Positions 44,074 through 52,437 are shown, counted from the first letter of the stretch. The stretch is 53,940 nucleotides of DNA from CBDUVZ01 sp965370805 (GCA_965370805.1 CBDUVZ010000005.1:1-53940), one strand, 5' to 3'. The notes: a model not told the origin generated them from the letters alone. Numbers and translations are program-made.

Positions 44074-45282
44074 ATGAAACGTTCCTGCGTCCCGCTGCTC
44101 ACAGCCGCCCTGGTGCTTGCCGCGTGGCCGGCACCGGCCGCGGCGGCCCGGCTTGAAGGCGGTCCCGGCTTCACGCTCCCGGTCGAGGAAACCCAGGCCG
44201 GCGACCTCTACTTCGGCGGCAACACCCTGCGCCTCGACGGGCTGGTCGACGGCAGCGTGCTCGCCGGGTGCCAGACCGCCACTATCTCCGGCCCGGTATC
44301 AGGCAATGTCTTCATCGGCGCCCAGACCGTCGATATCTCGGGTCCGGTCGACGGCGACGTACTCGTCGGGGCCCAGACCGTAACCATCAGCAACACCGTC
44401 TCCGGCGCGGTCCGGGCTGGCGCCGGCTCGGTCCATATCCACGGTTACATCGAACGGGACATCCTCGCCGGATGCGGTAACCTTGCTATCGGCCGCGAAG
44501 CGGAAGTCGGCGGCGATATCATCGCCGGGTGCGGCACCCTGGTCATTGACGGAATGGTCCACGGCGACGTCCGCTGCTCGGCCGGAGAGCTTATCATCTG
44601 CGGCATCGTCGATGGCGACGTTATCGCCGACATCGAAGACCAACTGGTGCTGGCCGATGACGCCCGGATATTCGGCAGCCTGCGCTACCAGTCGGAAAAA
44701 GAACTGGACCTGGGCAACCCGGACGCGGTATTCGGCGACATCCAGTACACCAAAAGCACCAAAGCCGGGGATATCGAGGAACTCAAGTGTTTCCGCCCCC
44801 GGCCCGACCTGCTCGCCACGTTCCTGCTCCCCTTCGCGATTCTCTCGCTGCTCGGTGCCCTGGCAATCGGCTTCATCCTCATCGCCATCTGGAAACACGC
44901 GCTCAACAGCGTCCTGGAAGACGTTCTCGCCCGCTTCGGCCGCACGGTCGGACTCGGCGCGCTCAGCCTCTTCGCCACACCGGTCGCGATCATCATCGCC
45001 CTGCTGCTGATAATCACAATCCCGGCCGGGCTGATTGGCGGACTCCTGTTCCTTGTCTGTCTCTACCTGAGTAAAATCCTCGCCGGGATGTTCCTCGGCA
45101 AGTGGCTGTTCCGCCTGTTCGGCGGCCACACCGCTTCAATCTGGCTCTACGCCCCGGTCGGCATCATCCTCGTCTACGCACTCTGCGCGATACCCTTCTT
45201 CGGCTCGCTCGTCTGGCTCTTCGCGGCAATAATCGGCTTCGGCACAATCCTCGAACTCCTCAACCTCTCCCGCCGAACCTAG
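44074..45282 (+). CDS. Bactofilin-like beta-helix protein fused to membrane helices
   Basis: A 402-aa protein with signal peptide (1-24). Residues ~45-200 are short repeats such as DGSVLAGCQTATISGPVSGN and VFIGAQTVDIS, the right-handed beta-helix pattern of bactofilin (polymer-forming cytoskeletal) domains. From ~245 about four or five membrane helices follow. ATG at 44074 follows GAGGAG. The lipoprotein gene directly upstream probably works with it. Role in envelope shape is inferred from the family. Confidence 0.82.
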   Translation: MKRSCVPLLTAALVLAAWPAPAAAARLEGGPGFTLPVEETQAGDLYFGGNTLRLDGLVDGSVLAGCQTATISGPVSGNVFIGAQTVDISGPVDGDVLVGAQTVTISNTVSGAVRAGAGSVHIHGYIERDILAGCGNLAIGREAEVGGDIIAGCGTLVIDGMVHGDVRCSAGELIICGIVDGDVIADIEDQLVLADDARIFGSLRYQSEKELDLGNPDAVFGDIQYTKSTKAGDIEELKCFRPRPDLLATFLLPFAILSLLGALAIGFILIAIWKHALNSVLEDVLARFGRTVGLGALSLFATPVAIIIALLLIITIPAGLIGGLLFLVCLYLSKILAGMFLGKWLFRLFGGHTASIWLYAPVGIILVYALCAIPFFGSLVWLFAAIIGFGTILELLNLSRRT

Positions 45283-45300
45283 GCCAGGCAAAACCAATCG

Positions 45301-45333
45301 CCGGGCGTGGCACCACCACGCCCGGCTTCCTTT
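45301..45333 (+). terminator. Terminator after the bactofilin-like gene
   Basis: CCGGGCGTGG (45301-45310) pairs with CCACGCCCGG (45316-45325), followed by CTTCCTTT. Confidence 0.75.
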
Positions 45334-45346
45334 CCCGGCTGTCCGC

Positions 45347-45374
45347 TTGACTTCCCGCTCGGTCCCGGCATAGT
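45347..45374 (+). promoter_or_regulatory. Promoter of hicB at 45394
   Basis: TTGACT at 45347-45352, 16-base spacer, CATAGT at 45369-45374. Confidence 0.45.
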
Positions 45375-45393
45375 CCTCCAAAGGAAGTCAACC

Positions 45394-45606
45394 ATGCGCT
45401 ATCGTGTAGTCATTGAGCAGGACGAAGACGGAATCTTCGTCGTCAAGTGCCCGGCTCTACCGGGCTGCATATCCCAGGGCCAAACGCGCGAACAGGCCCT
45501 GACCAACATCACCGACGCCATCGAAGGCTACCTCGAAAGCCTGGCCAAGCACAACGAACCGGCCCCTCCTCCAATCATTGAGGAGACGGTCAAGGTCAGG
45601 GTCTGA
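45394..45606 (+). CDS. hicB: HicB-family antitoxin next to a broken hicA
   Basis: A 70-aa HicB (EQDEDGIFVVKCPALPGCIS, then REQALTNITDAIEGYLESL). The ATG at 45394 follows AAAGGAAG. Its toxin partner directly downstream has lost its N-terminus, so this antitoxin is probably orphaned. Confidence 0.85.
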   Translation: MRYRVVIEQDEDGIFVVKCPALPGCISQGQTREQALTNITDAIEGYLESLAKHNEPAPPPIIEETVKVRV

Positions 45607-45781
45607 GCAGACTGCCGGTCGTCTCTGGAAAACCGGCAGCCACGTGATTCTCCGCCACTCGCAACCACCACACCGACGACTCGCCGTTCCTGACCACAAA
45701 GAACTCGCCAAAGGAACCCTGCGGTCACTCATCCGTGAGGCAGGACTGACGGTGAAGCAGTTCGTCTCTCTGCTGAAATAG
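45580..45781 (+). pseudogene. hicA, N-terminally truncated
   Basis: The frame keeps the C-terminal two-thirds of a HicA mRNA interferase: TGSHVILRH with the catalytic-type His, LAVPDHKELAKGTLRSLIR and VKQFVSLLK. The usual first ~25 residues (the LxxAGF part) are missing; the HicB stop at 45606 joins almost directly to the RLWKTGSH segment. Only a TTG within hicB could start it. The rest of 45782-45854 is empty. Confidence 0.7.
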
Positions 45782-45854
45782 CCCGCCTGCTCCCTGTCTT
45801 TAGCGGTGTGCGGCACGCGGTTGGCGGATTGCGATATGCGGTTTGCGCTTCAGC

Positions 45855-46568
45855 CTATCCGGCTCCCGGCAGCCGCCAGGTGGGGTCGTCTTTCAAGTGG
45901 ATGTTGTTCACCTGGAGCCAATGCCTGTTTCCATGTAGGGGTCGTGTGAAACCGACCCCGAGAACTACCTTCACGCCGCTTCCGATCCGGACAGCCACCT
46001 GCTTGACCAGTTCGTGACGCGGTGTCCGCTGGTCCGGTTCGTAGAGCCGGAAGTCAGTGACCGGCAGGGAGTAGGACGCATCACAGTCCGACACGTGGAC
46101 CCGGATCCGAATTCTCTGTTGACCCTCCCAGGTGGACGTTTCGACTCTCAGCCTGGGAACACCACGCGGAACCAGGCACCCGAGCGATGCACTGCCGGTC
46201 CCCGGCTCCATCGTACAGGTCTCTCCGTGCCGTTGTAGTTCCTCCCCAAACACTTCCCTCAGGCTGAACCTTGCCAGTCCATTGAGCATCTTCCAGAAAC
46301 GGTCGGCCGGGACATCCCCCAGTTTCTTCGCTTTCCTGCGACTGAACCGGTGGTCCTCCACTTCGGGCGGCCTACCGCAGAGCCTGGCCCTGCCCAGGTC
46401 CACGAGCGCCGCCATATTGAACGGGCCGCCGTTCGGCTCAAGCATCCCGATGTCCAGCCGGCCTTTTCTCAACTCCGGCCGGACATGACTCATCGTCTCA
46501 AGGTCCACGCCGGCGACGCACATGAAACCCGGTTCCATCCGGGTCACGTGGTTCACGACGATTCTCAT
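45855..46568 (-). CDS. Dual OB domain (DuOB) protein
   Basis: A 237-aa protein starting MRIVVNHVTRMEPGFMCVAG, VDLETMSHVRPELRKG. This N-terminus is that of a dual-OB family predicted to bind nucleic acids, known mainly from mobile and conflict-related loci. It is the third gene of an operon after two DUF488 genes (10 bases downstream of the second). Activity unknown. Confidence 0.65.
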   Translation of the reverse strand: MRIVVNHVTRMEPGFMCVAGVDLETMSHVRPELRKGRLDIGMLEPNGGPFNMAALVDLGRARLCGRPPEVEDHRFSRRKAKKLGDVPADRFWKMLNGLARFSLREVFGEELQRHGETCTMEPGTGSASLGCLVPRGVPRLRVETSTWEGQQRIRIRVHVSDCDASYSLPVTDFRLYEPDQRTPRHELVKQVAVRIGSGVKVVLGVGFTRPLHGNRHWLQVNNIHLKDDPTWRLPGAG

Positions 46569-46578
46569 CCACCCCTAC

Positions 46579-47016
46579 CTACAGATGCACAACCCTCACG
46601 TCATCCCATCTGGCCTGCAGGTACTCTGCCACCAGCCGTCGATGGCAGTGTTCGGGCTTCGCTTCGCTGCACAACAGGACTGTCGGGGCCTCAAAGGATT
46701 CCGGCCGGACGACTTCCTCGGCCCGACGTTCAGCTAGCGTTGCCCGGAACCGCTGTTCGTATTCATCCCAGCCTATCTGCTTCTCCGCCCAGTCCGCAAG
46801 CAACTCCTGACTCGGAGCCAGCCTCGGCTCATGCACGTAGTCGGCTGCGCACAACTCCCTGAGCAGATACGGAAGATTGCTGGCTTTCGCAAACCCGGCC
46901 AGTTGCGAGGAGTTGCGCAGGCGGACATCAACGAGCCGCTTGATCCCGGCCCGTCTCAGCGCTTCGAAGAACTCCTCGGCCGTCTTTCCGGTGAAACCGA
47001 TCGTGTAGATTTCCAA
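46579..47016 (-). CDS. DUF488 protein, second of the operon
   Basis: A 145-aa DUF488 protein (YTIGFTGKTAEEFFEALRRA, LVDVRLRNSS, LLCSEAKPEHCHRRLVAEYL). The Cys-x6-HCHR motif and DVR are conserved in the family; the biochemical role is not known. TTG start at 47016 with AGGAG upstream. It overlaps the first DUF488 gene by 61 bases. Confidence 0.85.
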   Translation of the reverse strand: MEIYTIGFTGKTAEEFFEALRRAGIKRLVDVRLRNSSQLAGFAKASNLPYLLRELCAADYVHEPRLAPSQELLADWAEKQIGWDEYEQRFRATLAERRAEEVVRPESFEAPTVLLCSEAKPEHCHRRLVAEYLQARWDDVRVVHL

Positions 47017-47588
47017 GGTCTGTCTCCTGCCACAAATGAAAACGCCTGCTGTCCTTTCTCCTCCGCCTGTCGCAGGTCCGCTTCCGTCTGTACCCTCCCG
47101 TCCCCGCGGATGTGCTTGACGGCGACCCCTTTCTCCTCAAGAACCCGACCCACGAGCAGACGCCGGTGGCAGTGCGCCGGGTCCTCTTCATTGCACACAA
47201 TGACCACCCGGCGCGTCCGGGCTCGCTTCAGGAGTTGGGCTATCCCCGTGGAAAAGGACTCGGTCCCGGCAATACGTCCGTACCGAACGTGCCCCTCGGC
47301 ATCGTAATACTCAGGCCCGGCAGGTCTGCCTCCCAGGACCTTTCCCATGTACATATACTCCATGCCGCCGGCTGTAATCGCGGCCCGGAGGGACTCGCCG
47401 TTGTACTGCGGGACGTACTTCGAATACGGGCTTGACCGAACGTCGACAACCACGTCAATGCTGTTGGCCCTCAGCAGCCGGACAAACTCCTCCATCGGTT
47501 GATTCGAATGCCCGACCGTAAACACCGTAGTGCCACCTCCTGCCGCGGCACTGCCGACGATACGCCTTCCCGGCACTGGTCTGCTCAT
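46956..47588 (-). CDS. DUF488 protein, first of the operon
   Basis: A 210-aa DUF488 protein: FTVGHSNQPMEEFVRLLRA, VVVDVRSSPYSKYVPQYN, and VCNEEDPAHCHRRLLV. The C-terminal ~25 residues (STRSVSPERRPRSSSKR) overlap the next gene and look unconserved. The ATG lies 6 bases after the -10 box. Together with the second DUF488 and the DuOB protein it forms a three-gene unit. Confidence 0.85.
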   Translation of the reverse strand: MSRPVPGRRIVGSAAAGGGTTVFTVGHSNQPMEEFVRLLRANSIDVVVDVRSSPYSKYVPQYNGESLRAAITAGGMEYMYMGKVLGGRPAGPEYYDAEGHVRYGRIAGTESFSTGIAQLLKRARTRRVVIVCNEEDPAHCHRRLLVGRVLEEKGVAVKHIRGDGRVQTEADLRQAEEKGQQAFSFVAGDRPWKSTRSVSPERRPRSSSKR

Positions 47589-47594
47589 CGTGCC

Positions 47595-47622
47595 ATTCTA
47601 ACCTCGGGCAACGTCTTGTCCA
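47595..47622 (-). promoter_or_regulatory. Promoter of the DUF488-DUF488-DuOB operon
   Basis: TGGACA (47622-47617), 16-base spacer, TAGAAT (47600-47595); ATG at 47588, so probably leaderless. Confidence 0.6.
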
Positions 47623-47684
47623 GCACCTCGCGGTCAGGAAACGGTCAACGGATTGCGGTCGGCGGAACGCGGTAAAGCATGGAT

Positions 47685-47730
47685 TCGGAAATCTAAAATC
47701 ACCAATCTGCAATCTGAAATAAAATGGCGG
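47685..47730. repeat. Dispersed intergenic motif, copy at 47.7 kb
   Basis: Inverted copy of the 358-400 motif (CGGAAATCTAAAATCACCAA...). Another copy lies at 48550-48597. Confidence 0.6.
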
Positions 47731-47744
47731 CTGGCGGAACTACC

Positions 47745-47906
47745 CGCCAGATACGCCTTCTTGATTCGGGGGTCTTCGATGAGTTCTCCGCGCGGGCCGT
47801 CAAAGGCAATCCGGCCCACTTCGAACACATAGGCCCGGGAGCAGACCTCCAGCGCCATCCCGGTATTCTGCTCGACCAGCAACACGCTGGTGCCGCTGCG
47901 CTCCAC
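47745..47906 (-). pseudogene. livF-type ATPase 3' remnant, second copy
   Basis: About 54 codons matching the end of LivF (SVLLVEQNTGMALEVCSRA, YVFEVGRIAFDGPRGELIED, PRIKKAYLAG). A one-base change relative to the 12-338 copy lets the frame run past the old stop into intergenic sequence. By eye ~85% identical to the left remnant, inverted, including the intergenic part after it. Confidence 0.8.
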
Positions 47907-47995
47907 GCCTGCGAGGAATCTCCGTCACCCCCGCAGCATGTCAGTCTTCGGTATCAGGTTGGCGTCACAACTGGACCGAGAGGGGCTCGGGCGGA

Positions 47996-48226
47996 CTAGC
48001 GGAGAACCGAGAGGAACATATCCGGGGTCACCTGCGCCTGCCGAAGCACGCTGCGTAGCGTGCCGACCGCCACCACACGGTGCAACGGAACCACGCAGCC
48101 GACCGGACCCTCCGGTGTCTCTCTTCTCAATATCACGTGGCTCCCGCGGGTGCGTACTTGCCGAAAGCCCAAACGCTCCAGCGCCCGGACTGCCTTGTTC
48201 CCGGAAACCTGCTGGAGGCTAGGCAA
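47996..48226 (-). CDS. hicA: HicA toxin
   Basis: A 76-aa HicA mRNA interferase of double-stranded-RNA-binding fold: KAVRALERLGFRQVRTRGSH, VILRRET, VPLHRVVAVGTLRSVLRQA. The catalytic His is in RGSHVIL. It overlaps the preceding hicB by 8 bases, so toxin and antitoxin are coupled. Confidence 0.9.
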   Translation of the reverse strand: MPSLQQVSGNKAVRALERLGFRQVRTRGSHVILRRETPEGPVGCVVPLHRVVAVGTLRSVLRQAQVTPDMFLSVLR

Positions 48227-48428
48227 GCATTGCCTCGAACGTGGTCAGCAATGGTCTGGAAGCGGCAGGCGGCGGGAACTCCTCAAGGTAAAGCTCGGTG
48301 GCCTCCTTGAGGTTTGCGAGCGCCTCATCAACCGAAGACCCCTGGCTGACCGTGCCGACTTCGGGGCAATCTGCGACGTAGATGCCACTCTCCTTGTGGA
48401 TAACGGCGGTGAACGTTCGTGCGGTCAT
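48219..48428 (-). CDS. hicB: HicB antitoxin
   Basis: A 69-aa HicB (FTAVIHKESGIYVADCPEVG, SQGSSVDEALANLKEATELY). The start at 48428 is favoured by GGAG 8 bases upstream; ATG 48458 would add ten residues. A weak promoter (TTGACT 48482-48477) lies upstream. Partner of the HicA at 47996-48226. Confidence 0.88.
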   Translation of the reverse strand: MTARTFTAVIHKESGIYVADCPEVGTVSQGSSVDEALANLKEATELYLEEFPPPAASRPLLTTFEAMLA

Positions 48429-48673
48429 CAGCGTAACTCCAATATCATACTTAATCATGCTCGCCGGCCGGACTGAAGTCAAGCCCGGCGCACCGGCGTC
48501 CCCGCCGGCAGGCAGAAAGCGAAGCGCGGCCAGCGGACAGCGGCTCGCGGTTGAACGTGCATTCGGAAATCTGAAATCACCAATCTGCAATCGAAGACCG
48601 GTCAGCGGCTGACGGGAACTTTTCCCCGGCTGTCCGGCTTCTCTTTCCAGCCCCGGGAACCCCGAACCGGATG

Positions 48674-48904
48674 CTACAAGTTGCCTCGGAGCAGGTTCAG
48701 AAACTCCTCGGACGTAAGGCCGGACTGTTTGATGATATGTCTCAGCGTCCCCTTCCTTATGTCTCTGCTGTGCCACGGAATCGTAATCCCGAGACTACCT
48801 CTCACGTAGATCCGGTGGCTGCCCTTCTGCCGGACATAAGAAAAACCCGCATCCAGCAGGACCCGGGCAACGTGCCGAGGTTTGAGCGCGGGCAATCTCG
48901 ACAT
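48674..48904 (-). CDS. hicA: HicA toxin
   Basis: A 76-aa HicA: LKPRHVARVLLDAGFSYVRQ, KGSHRIYVR, ITIPWHSRDIRKGTLRHIIK. The catalytic His sits in KGSH. It starts 7 bases after the HicB stop. A complete second hicBA operon. Confidence 0.92.
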   Translation of the reverse strand: MSRLPALKPRHVARVLLDAGFSYVRQKGSHRIYVRGSLGITIPWHSRDIRKGTLRHIIKQSGLTSEEFLNLLRGNL

Positions 48905-48911
48905 GTGGAAA

Positions 48912-49163
48912 TCAGATTGTTACTCTGACCGGTGCGACTACTACTCCGTCTCCTTGTTCCTCGATCTGTCCTTTCCTGTTCGTCATCACTTCCAGGTACA
49001 GGCCGGCCGCCTCCGTGATGTTCTTCAGGGCTTCCTCAAAGGTGTCTCCCTCGGAAATGCACCCCGGCAAAGCCGGGATCGTAACGGTGTAGCCGCCGGC
49101 ACTCGGGTCAGGCTCGAAGACCGCTATGTACTGACGGACCTCTTTCTTCACCGACTTTCTCAT
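48912..49163 (-). CDS. hicB: HicB antitoxin
   Basis: An 83-aa HicB (YIAVFEPDPSAGGYTVTIPA, LPGCISEGDTFEEALKNITE). ATG at 49163 is 8 bases after the -10 box, so translation is probably leaderless; a start at 49214 would lie upstream of the promoter. Partner of the HicA at 48674-48904. Confidence 0.9.
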   Translation of the reverse strand: MRKSVKKEVRQYIAVFEPDPSAGGYTVTIPALPGCISEGDTFEEALKNITEAAGLYLEVMTNRKGQIEEQGDGVVVAPVRVTI

Positions 49164-49171
49164 ACAAAGCA

Positions 49172-49199
49172 ATTCTATAGTCCGGGTGCCCGGTGTCAA
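49172..49199 (-). promoter_or_regulatory. Promoter of hicBA at 49.2 kb
   Basis: TTGACA (49199-49194), 16-base spacer, TAGAAT (49177-49172). Confidence 0.7.
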
Positions 49200-49204
49200 A
49201 CTGC

Positions 49205-49262
49205 GGGCGGTCAATCAGGCACATCTACGAAATCGGCACCGAGTTAGGTATTATGTCCCCTT
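49205..49262 (+). repeat. Dispersed intergenic repeat A, copy at 49.2 kb
   Basis: GCGGTCAATCAGGCACATCT, then ACGAAATCGGCACCGAGTTA and GGTATTATGTCCCC, the plus-strand form of the 21806-21872 repeat. Confidence 0.7.
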
Positions 49263-50452
49263 GACTCCCCACTTGCTCCTCGTGTTTCCAGTTGCTCACC
49301 GATGAAGGGATTGTTCGAGTTGATCGGCTGCACGGCGACCCCATACTGCGTGTGGAATGCGCGGCTGGCCGGGCGTGTGGACCGCCACTTGACTTCGAAA
49401 GCGTGCAGGCGGTCGCGGGTCTTGACGACCAGGTCCACCTCCGATTGCGCCCGCGAGCGCCAGAAGAACAGCTCGCTGACACCGCCCCGCAACAGGTTGT
49501 ACTTGGCTACCTCTGCGATCACCCAGTTTTCCCACAACGCGCCGATATCGGGACGGAACTCCTCGGTCGAGAAGGCGTTCAGCAGCGCGTTGCGGATTCC
49601 CGTGTCCCAGAAGAAAACTTTCTTGCCCCGGGTGATTTCCTTTCGGGGGTTGGTGCTGAAGGACGGCAGGCGGAAGACCACGTACGTTTGCTCCAGCAAA
49701 TCCAGATACCGCTCGACGGTGGGCCGAGCCATCTGGAGCTGTGTCGCCAGCTCATGCGTTGAAACCTCGCTGCCGACCTGGTGCGCGAGCAACGCGAGCA
49801 ACCGCTTTATCAGGTCCGGCGACTTGACCAGCCCGGTCTGAAGAATATCCTTCCACAGGTAGTCCGAACTCAACTGGCGCAGCAGGCGCGGCTTGTCTGC
49901 GGTAAGCACAACTTCAGGATAACCCCCAAATGCCAGCGATTGCAGCAGAGACACCCTCAGTGGTGCGGCAAACTGCTCCCGCAGCATGGCCGGCGTGTAG
50001 GTATTGGAATACCAGTCTTTGGAACGCAGGGCTTCCTCGAACGTCAAGGGCGGCAACTGCAACTTCTCATTGCGTCCGGTCAGGCTTTCCGCCGCCTGGT
50101 CGAGCAGGTTCAGGCTGGAGGAGCCGAGCAGAAGTATCTTCAACGGCAACCGGGAATCGTGCCAACCCTTGACTATCCGCGCCGCCTCGGGCAATCGCTG
50201 GGCCTCATCCACCACCAGCACATCGGGACCGCCCAGGCTCTTCAAACCGTCGGCGGGCGACAGGACGGCGGCAGCCAGAAAGCGCTGCTTGTCAATCTCG
50301 ACGTCAAAGTTGAGGAACAATGCCTTGCGACCGGCTAGAACATGCTCGACCAAGGTCGTTTTCCCCACCTGCCGGGCGCCAAGGACAATCCCGACTTTGT
50401 CTCCGCCAAGAATCTTCATCAGCATCCGCTCAGCTAGCCTATTGATATACAT
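49244..50452 (-). CDS. AAA ATPase with DUF4143 domain
   Basis: A 402-aa protein of the AAA_14/DUF4143 type. Walker A GARQVGKTTL (~26-35), Walker B VLVVDEAQRLP (~77-87) and LLGSSSLNLL (sensor) are clear. The C-terminal DUF4143 part contains FFWRSRAQSEVDLVVKT and AFEVKW, a PD-(D/E)xK-like pattern. These ATPases are common in accessory regions; function is unknown. ATG at 50452 is 7 bases after the -10 box. Confidence 0.88.
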   Translation of the reverse strand: MYINRLAERMLMKILGGDKVGIVLGARQVGKTTLVEHVLAGRKALFLNFDVEIDKQRFLAAAVLSPADGLKSLGGPDVLVVDEAQRLPEAARIVKGWHDSRLPLKILLLGSSSLNLLDQAAESLTGRNEKLQLPPLTFEEALRSKDWYSNTYTPAMLREQFAAPLRVSLLQSLAFGGYPEVVLTADKPRLLRQLSSDYLWKDILQTGLVKSPDLIKRLLALLAHQVGSEVSTHELATQLQMARPTVERYLDLLEQTYVVFRLPSFSTNPRKEITRGKKVFFWDTGIRNALLNAFSTEEFRPDIGALWENWVIAEVAKYNLLRGGVSELFFWRSRAQSEVDLVVKTRDRLHAFEVKWRSTRPASRAFHTQYGVAVQPINSNNPFIGEQLETRGASGESRGHNT

Positions 50453-50459
50453 CGTATAC

Positions 50460-50487
50460 AGAATAACCTATGATTTGGCTATGTCAA
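50460..50487 (-). promoter_or_regulatory. Promoter giving a probably leaderless ATPase mRNA
   Basis: TTGACA (50487-50482), 16-base spacer, TATTCT (50465-50460); start codon at 50452. Confidence 0.65.
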
Positions 50488-50699
50488 CTATCGCCCTGAA
50501 CCCGACCCGCCTTCCAATCTGCTAGCCTGAAACCTGCAGACCTGCAATCTGTAACACGCGCTACGCGCGTCCCTGAATGTGCTGCTAATGAACACCCTTG
50601 CCGTCCCAGCCCTGCGCCATCAGCTACCCGCCTTGATTGGCCTCATTTGCCGGGCGCGGGTAGTTTCTGCGTCTTTTCTTCTGGCCCGGCGCGGGCCGG

Positions 50700-50885
50700 C
50701 ACGGTTCCGACCATTACCCGGAACCGGCTTATCATCCAAATGCCGGACAGGCAGAAGCGGGTCAGGGTTATACGATGTCCAGGGCAGACTTGTTCAGAGC
50801 CTGGCCGTACCACCGGGCGAGAAACGGTTGTCCTGGAATACTGAGACATTGCCGGCCGGAGGATATTTCCTGATATTCGAGCCCG
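50700..50885 (+). pseudogene. Frameshifted C-terminal sorting-domain remnant
   Basis: One frame reads TRNRLIIQMPDRQKRVRV; after a shift near 50770 the next frame continues LYDVQGRLVQSLAVPPGEKR and LPAGGYFLIFEPG. Together they make a typical type A/FlgD-like sorting domain as on the secreted proteins of this window. The protein it belonged to is gone. Confidence 0.7.
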
Positions 50886-50944
50886 GCCCGTCCGGGCCGA
50901 ACCGTTCTGACGCCTGCCTGAGCCGATTCATCCGCCTGCCCTGG

Positions 50945-51170
50945 AAAACAACCAGGCTCATTCCTCCATCGGTCGCTAACCGGCAACTGCGCTCGCGGCA
51001 GAGGGAACGAGAATGGCGGGGGAAATAGGTGGTTGTCCCTAATTAGCCCTGGAAAACAACCAGGTTCATTCCTCCGAGTCCCGACACTCAGTGGCAGTTG
51101 CGCGCGCAACCGCGGGAACCGGAACGGCGGGTGGAAATGGGTGGTTGTCCCATTAGCCCTAATTAGCCCT
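50945..51170 (+). repeat. Dispersed intergenic repeat C, tandem pair
   Basis: Two adjacent copies ending ATAGGTGGTTGTCCCTAATTAGCCC-like (quoted as GGTTGTCCCTAATTAGCC; about 51020-51048) and a variant ending about 51170. Related copies at 759-845 (minus) and 52336-52419. Confidence 0.75.
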
Positions 51171-51173
51171 CGG

Positions 51174-51722
51174 TTACTTCTTCTCCGGCCTGAATCCGAT
51201 CGGCTTGGTGGGTTTGGGTTTCCGCTGCTCGGACTCACTCATCAGCCTGCGGATGGCCGCGAAGGCCATCCTGAAATTCTTGTCATGCACCGCCAGCTTG
51301 CTTTCGAGCTCTGCCAGCTTGAGCGCAAACCGGCGATGGTCGGCCAGCATCCGGCGCATCCTGATGAACGCCTTGACCACGAACACGCTGACCTCGACCG
51401 CCCGCTTCGACCTGAGAATGCTCGCCAGCATGACCACGCCGTGCTCGGTAAAAGCGTAAGGGAGGTGGCGCCGGCCACCGCGTCCCTTTGAGGTGCCATT
51501 CTGGCACCTCAAACGGTCGAACTCCTCTTTCGTCAGTTGGAACATAAAACCGGAAGGAAAACGGCCGGCGTTGCGCTTCACTGCTCGAACAAGCGCCTTC
51601 GTTTCCACGCCGTAGATCACGGCCAAGTCGGCGTCCAGCATTACCTTCTGTCCGCGAATCTCAAGAATTGCGCCCTCTATCCGTTCAACCGGAATCAGAT
51701 AAACGTCTGACTTCGCCTTCAT
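51174..51722 (-). CDS. ORF6N domain protein
   Basis: A 182-aa protein with an N-terminal ORF6N/KilA-N-related DNA-binding domain (ILEIRGQKVMLDADLAVIYG, VETKALVRAVKRN, FPSGFMFQLTKEEFDRLR, YAFTEHGVVMLASIL) and a C-terminal coiled helix (KLAELESKLAVHDKNFR). Such proteins come from phages and mobile elements and probably act as regulators. It is surrounded by dispersed repeats and stands alone. Confidence 0.9.
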   Translation of the reverse strand: MKAKSDVYLIPVERIEGAILEIRGQKVMLDADLAVIYGVETKALVRAVKRNAGRFPSGFMFQLTKEEFDRLRCQNGTSKGRGGRRHLPYAFTEHGVVMLASILRSKRAVEVSVFVVKAFIRMRRMLADHRRFALKLAELESKLAVHDKNFRMAFAAIRRLMSESEQRKPKPTKPIGFRPEKK

Positions 51723-51837
51723 CGTTCTCGCCTGCGCCAGAATTCTGTAATCCTATCCCGCAGCAACTCAATCTGTCTGGTCACGACGAAACGAGTCTAA
51801 ACCGAACCCAAAGCAAGTCAAGCGGACAGCGGAGCGC

Positions 51838-51967
51838 GGTCAATCAGTCACATCTGCGGAATCGGCACGGAGTCAGACAGTGTATCGCTGCGTCTTCTGA
51901 GCGGAAATGTAGGAAGTGTCCTTGGGTTTCCCCCGGAAAATCCTTTACTATGTCCCCGGAACTCCCC
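51838..51967 (+). repeat. Dispersed repeat A plus GGGTTTCCCCC block
   Basis: A copy of repeat A (GCGGTCAATCAGTCACATCT...) runs into the block GGGTTTCCCCCGGAAAATCC, TTTACTATGTCCCCGGAA. The same block is found inside the 452-bp repeat on both sides. Confidence 0.7.
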
Positions 51968-52419
51968 CGAATACGGACAGAACAAGACAGATGCTCAGAC
52001 GTCTAAGCATTCTACCTCCCTGGTTGTTTGCTGCATATCACCGCTATTCTCAAGAGCATAGTAGTTGCTCCTGCAGCCGAGTCAAGAACGAAAACCGGTT
52101 CAGACCATGAAAGGAATTACCCGCTCCCGGGTAGAGACTGCGGAATCGGTGCCGAGTTGGGTATTGCGTCGTCGCGACTTCCCCGTGGTCGTCTTGCCCC
52201 CGCGACGTCTAAGCGGAAATGTGGGCTCTGCGTTCGTCGGAGGACCGACCGCTGCGCGAGCGCAGGTGCCGTCTGATGGCTCAAGTATCCCCGGGTTTCC
52301 CCCGGGAAATCCTTTACTGTGTCCCCGGAACTCCCCATCGGTCGCTGACCGGCAACTGCGCTCGCGGCAGAGGGAACGAGAATGGCGGGGGAAATAGGTG
52401 GTTGTCCCTAATTAGCCCC
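51968..52419. repeat. 452-bp repeat, right inverted copy
   Basis: Inverted match of 759-1210, same length. It carries the promoter (52085-52058, minus strand) and 14 codons of the outer membrane protein gene (ATG at 52010, minus strand), which are then cut off by unrelated repeat sequence at 51967. Confidence 0.9.
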
Positions 52420-52437
52420 ACAATCTGAAATCAAGAG

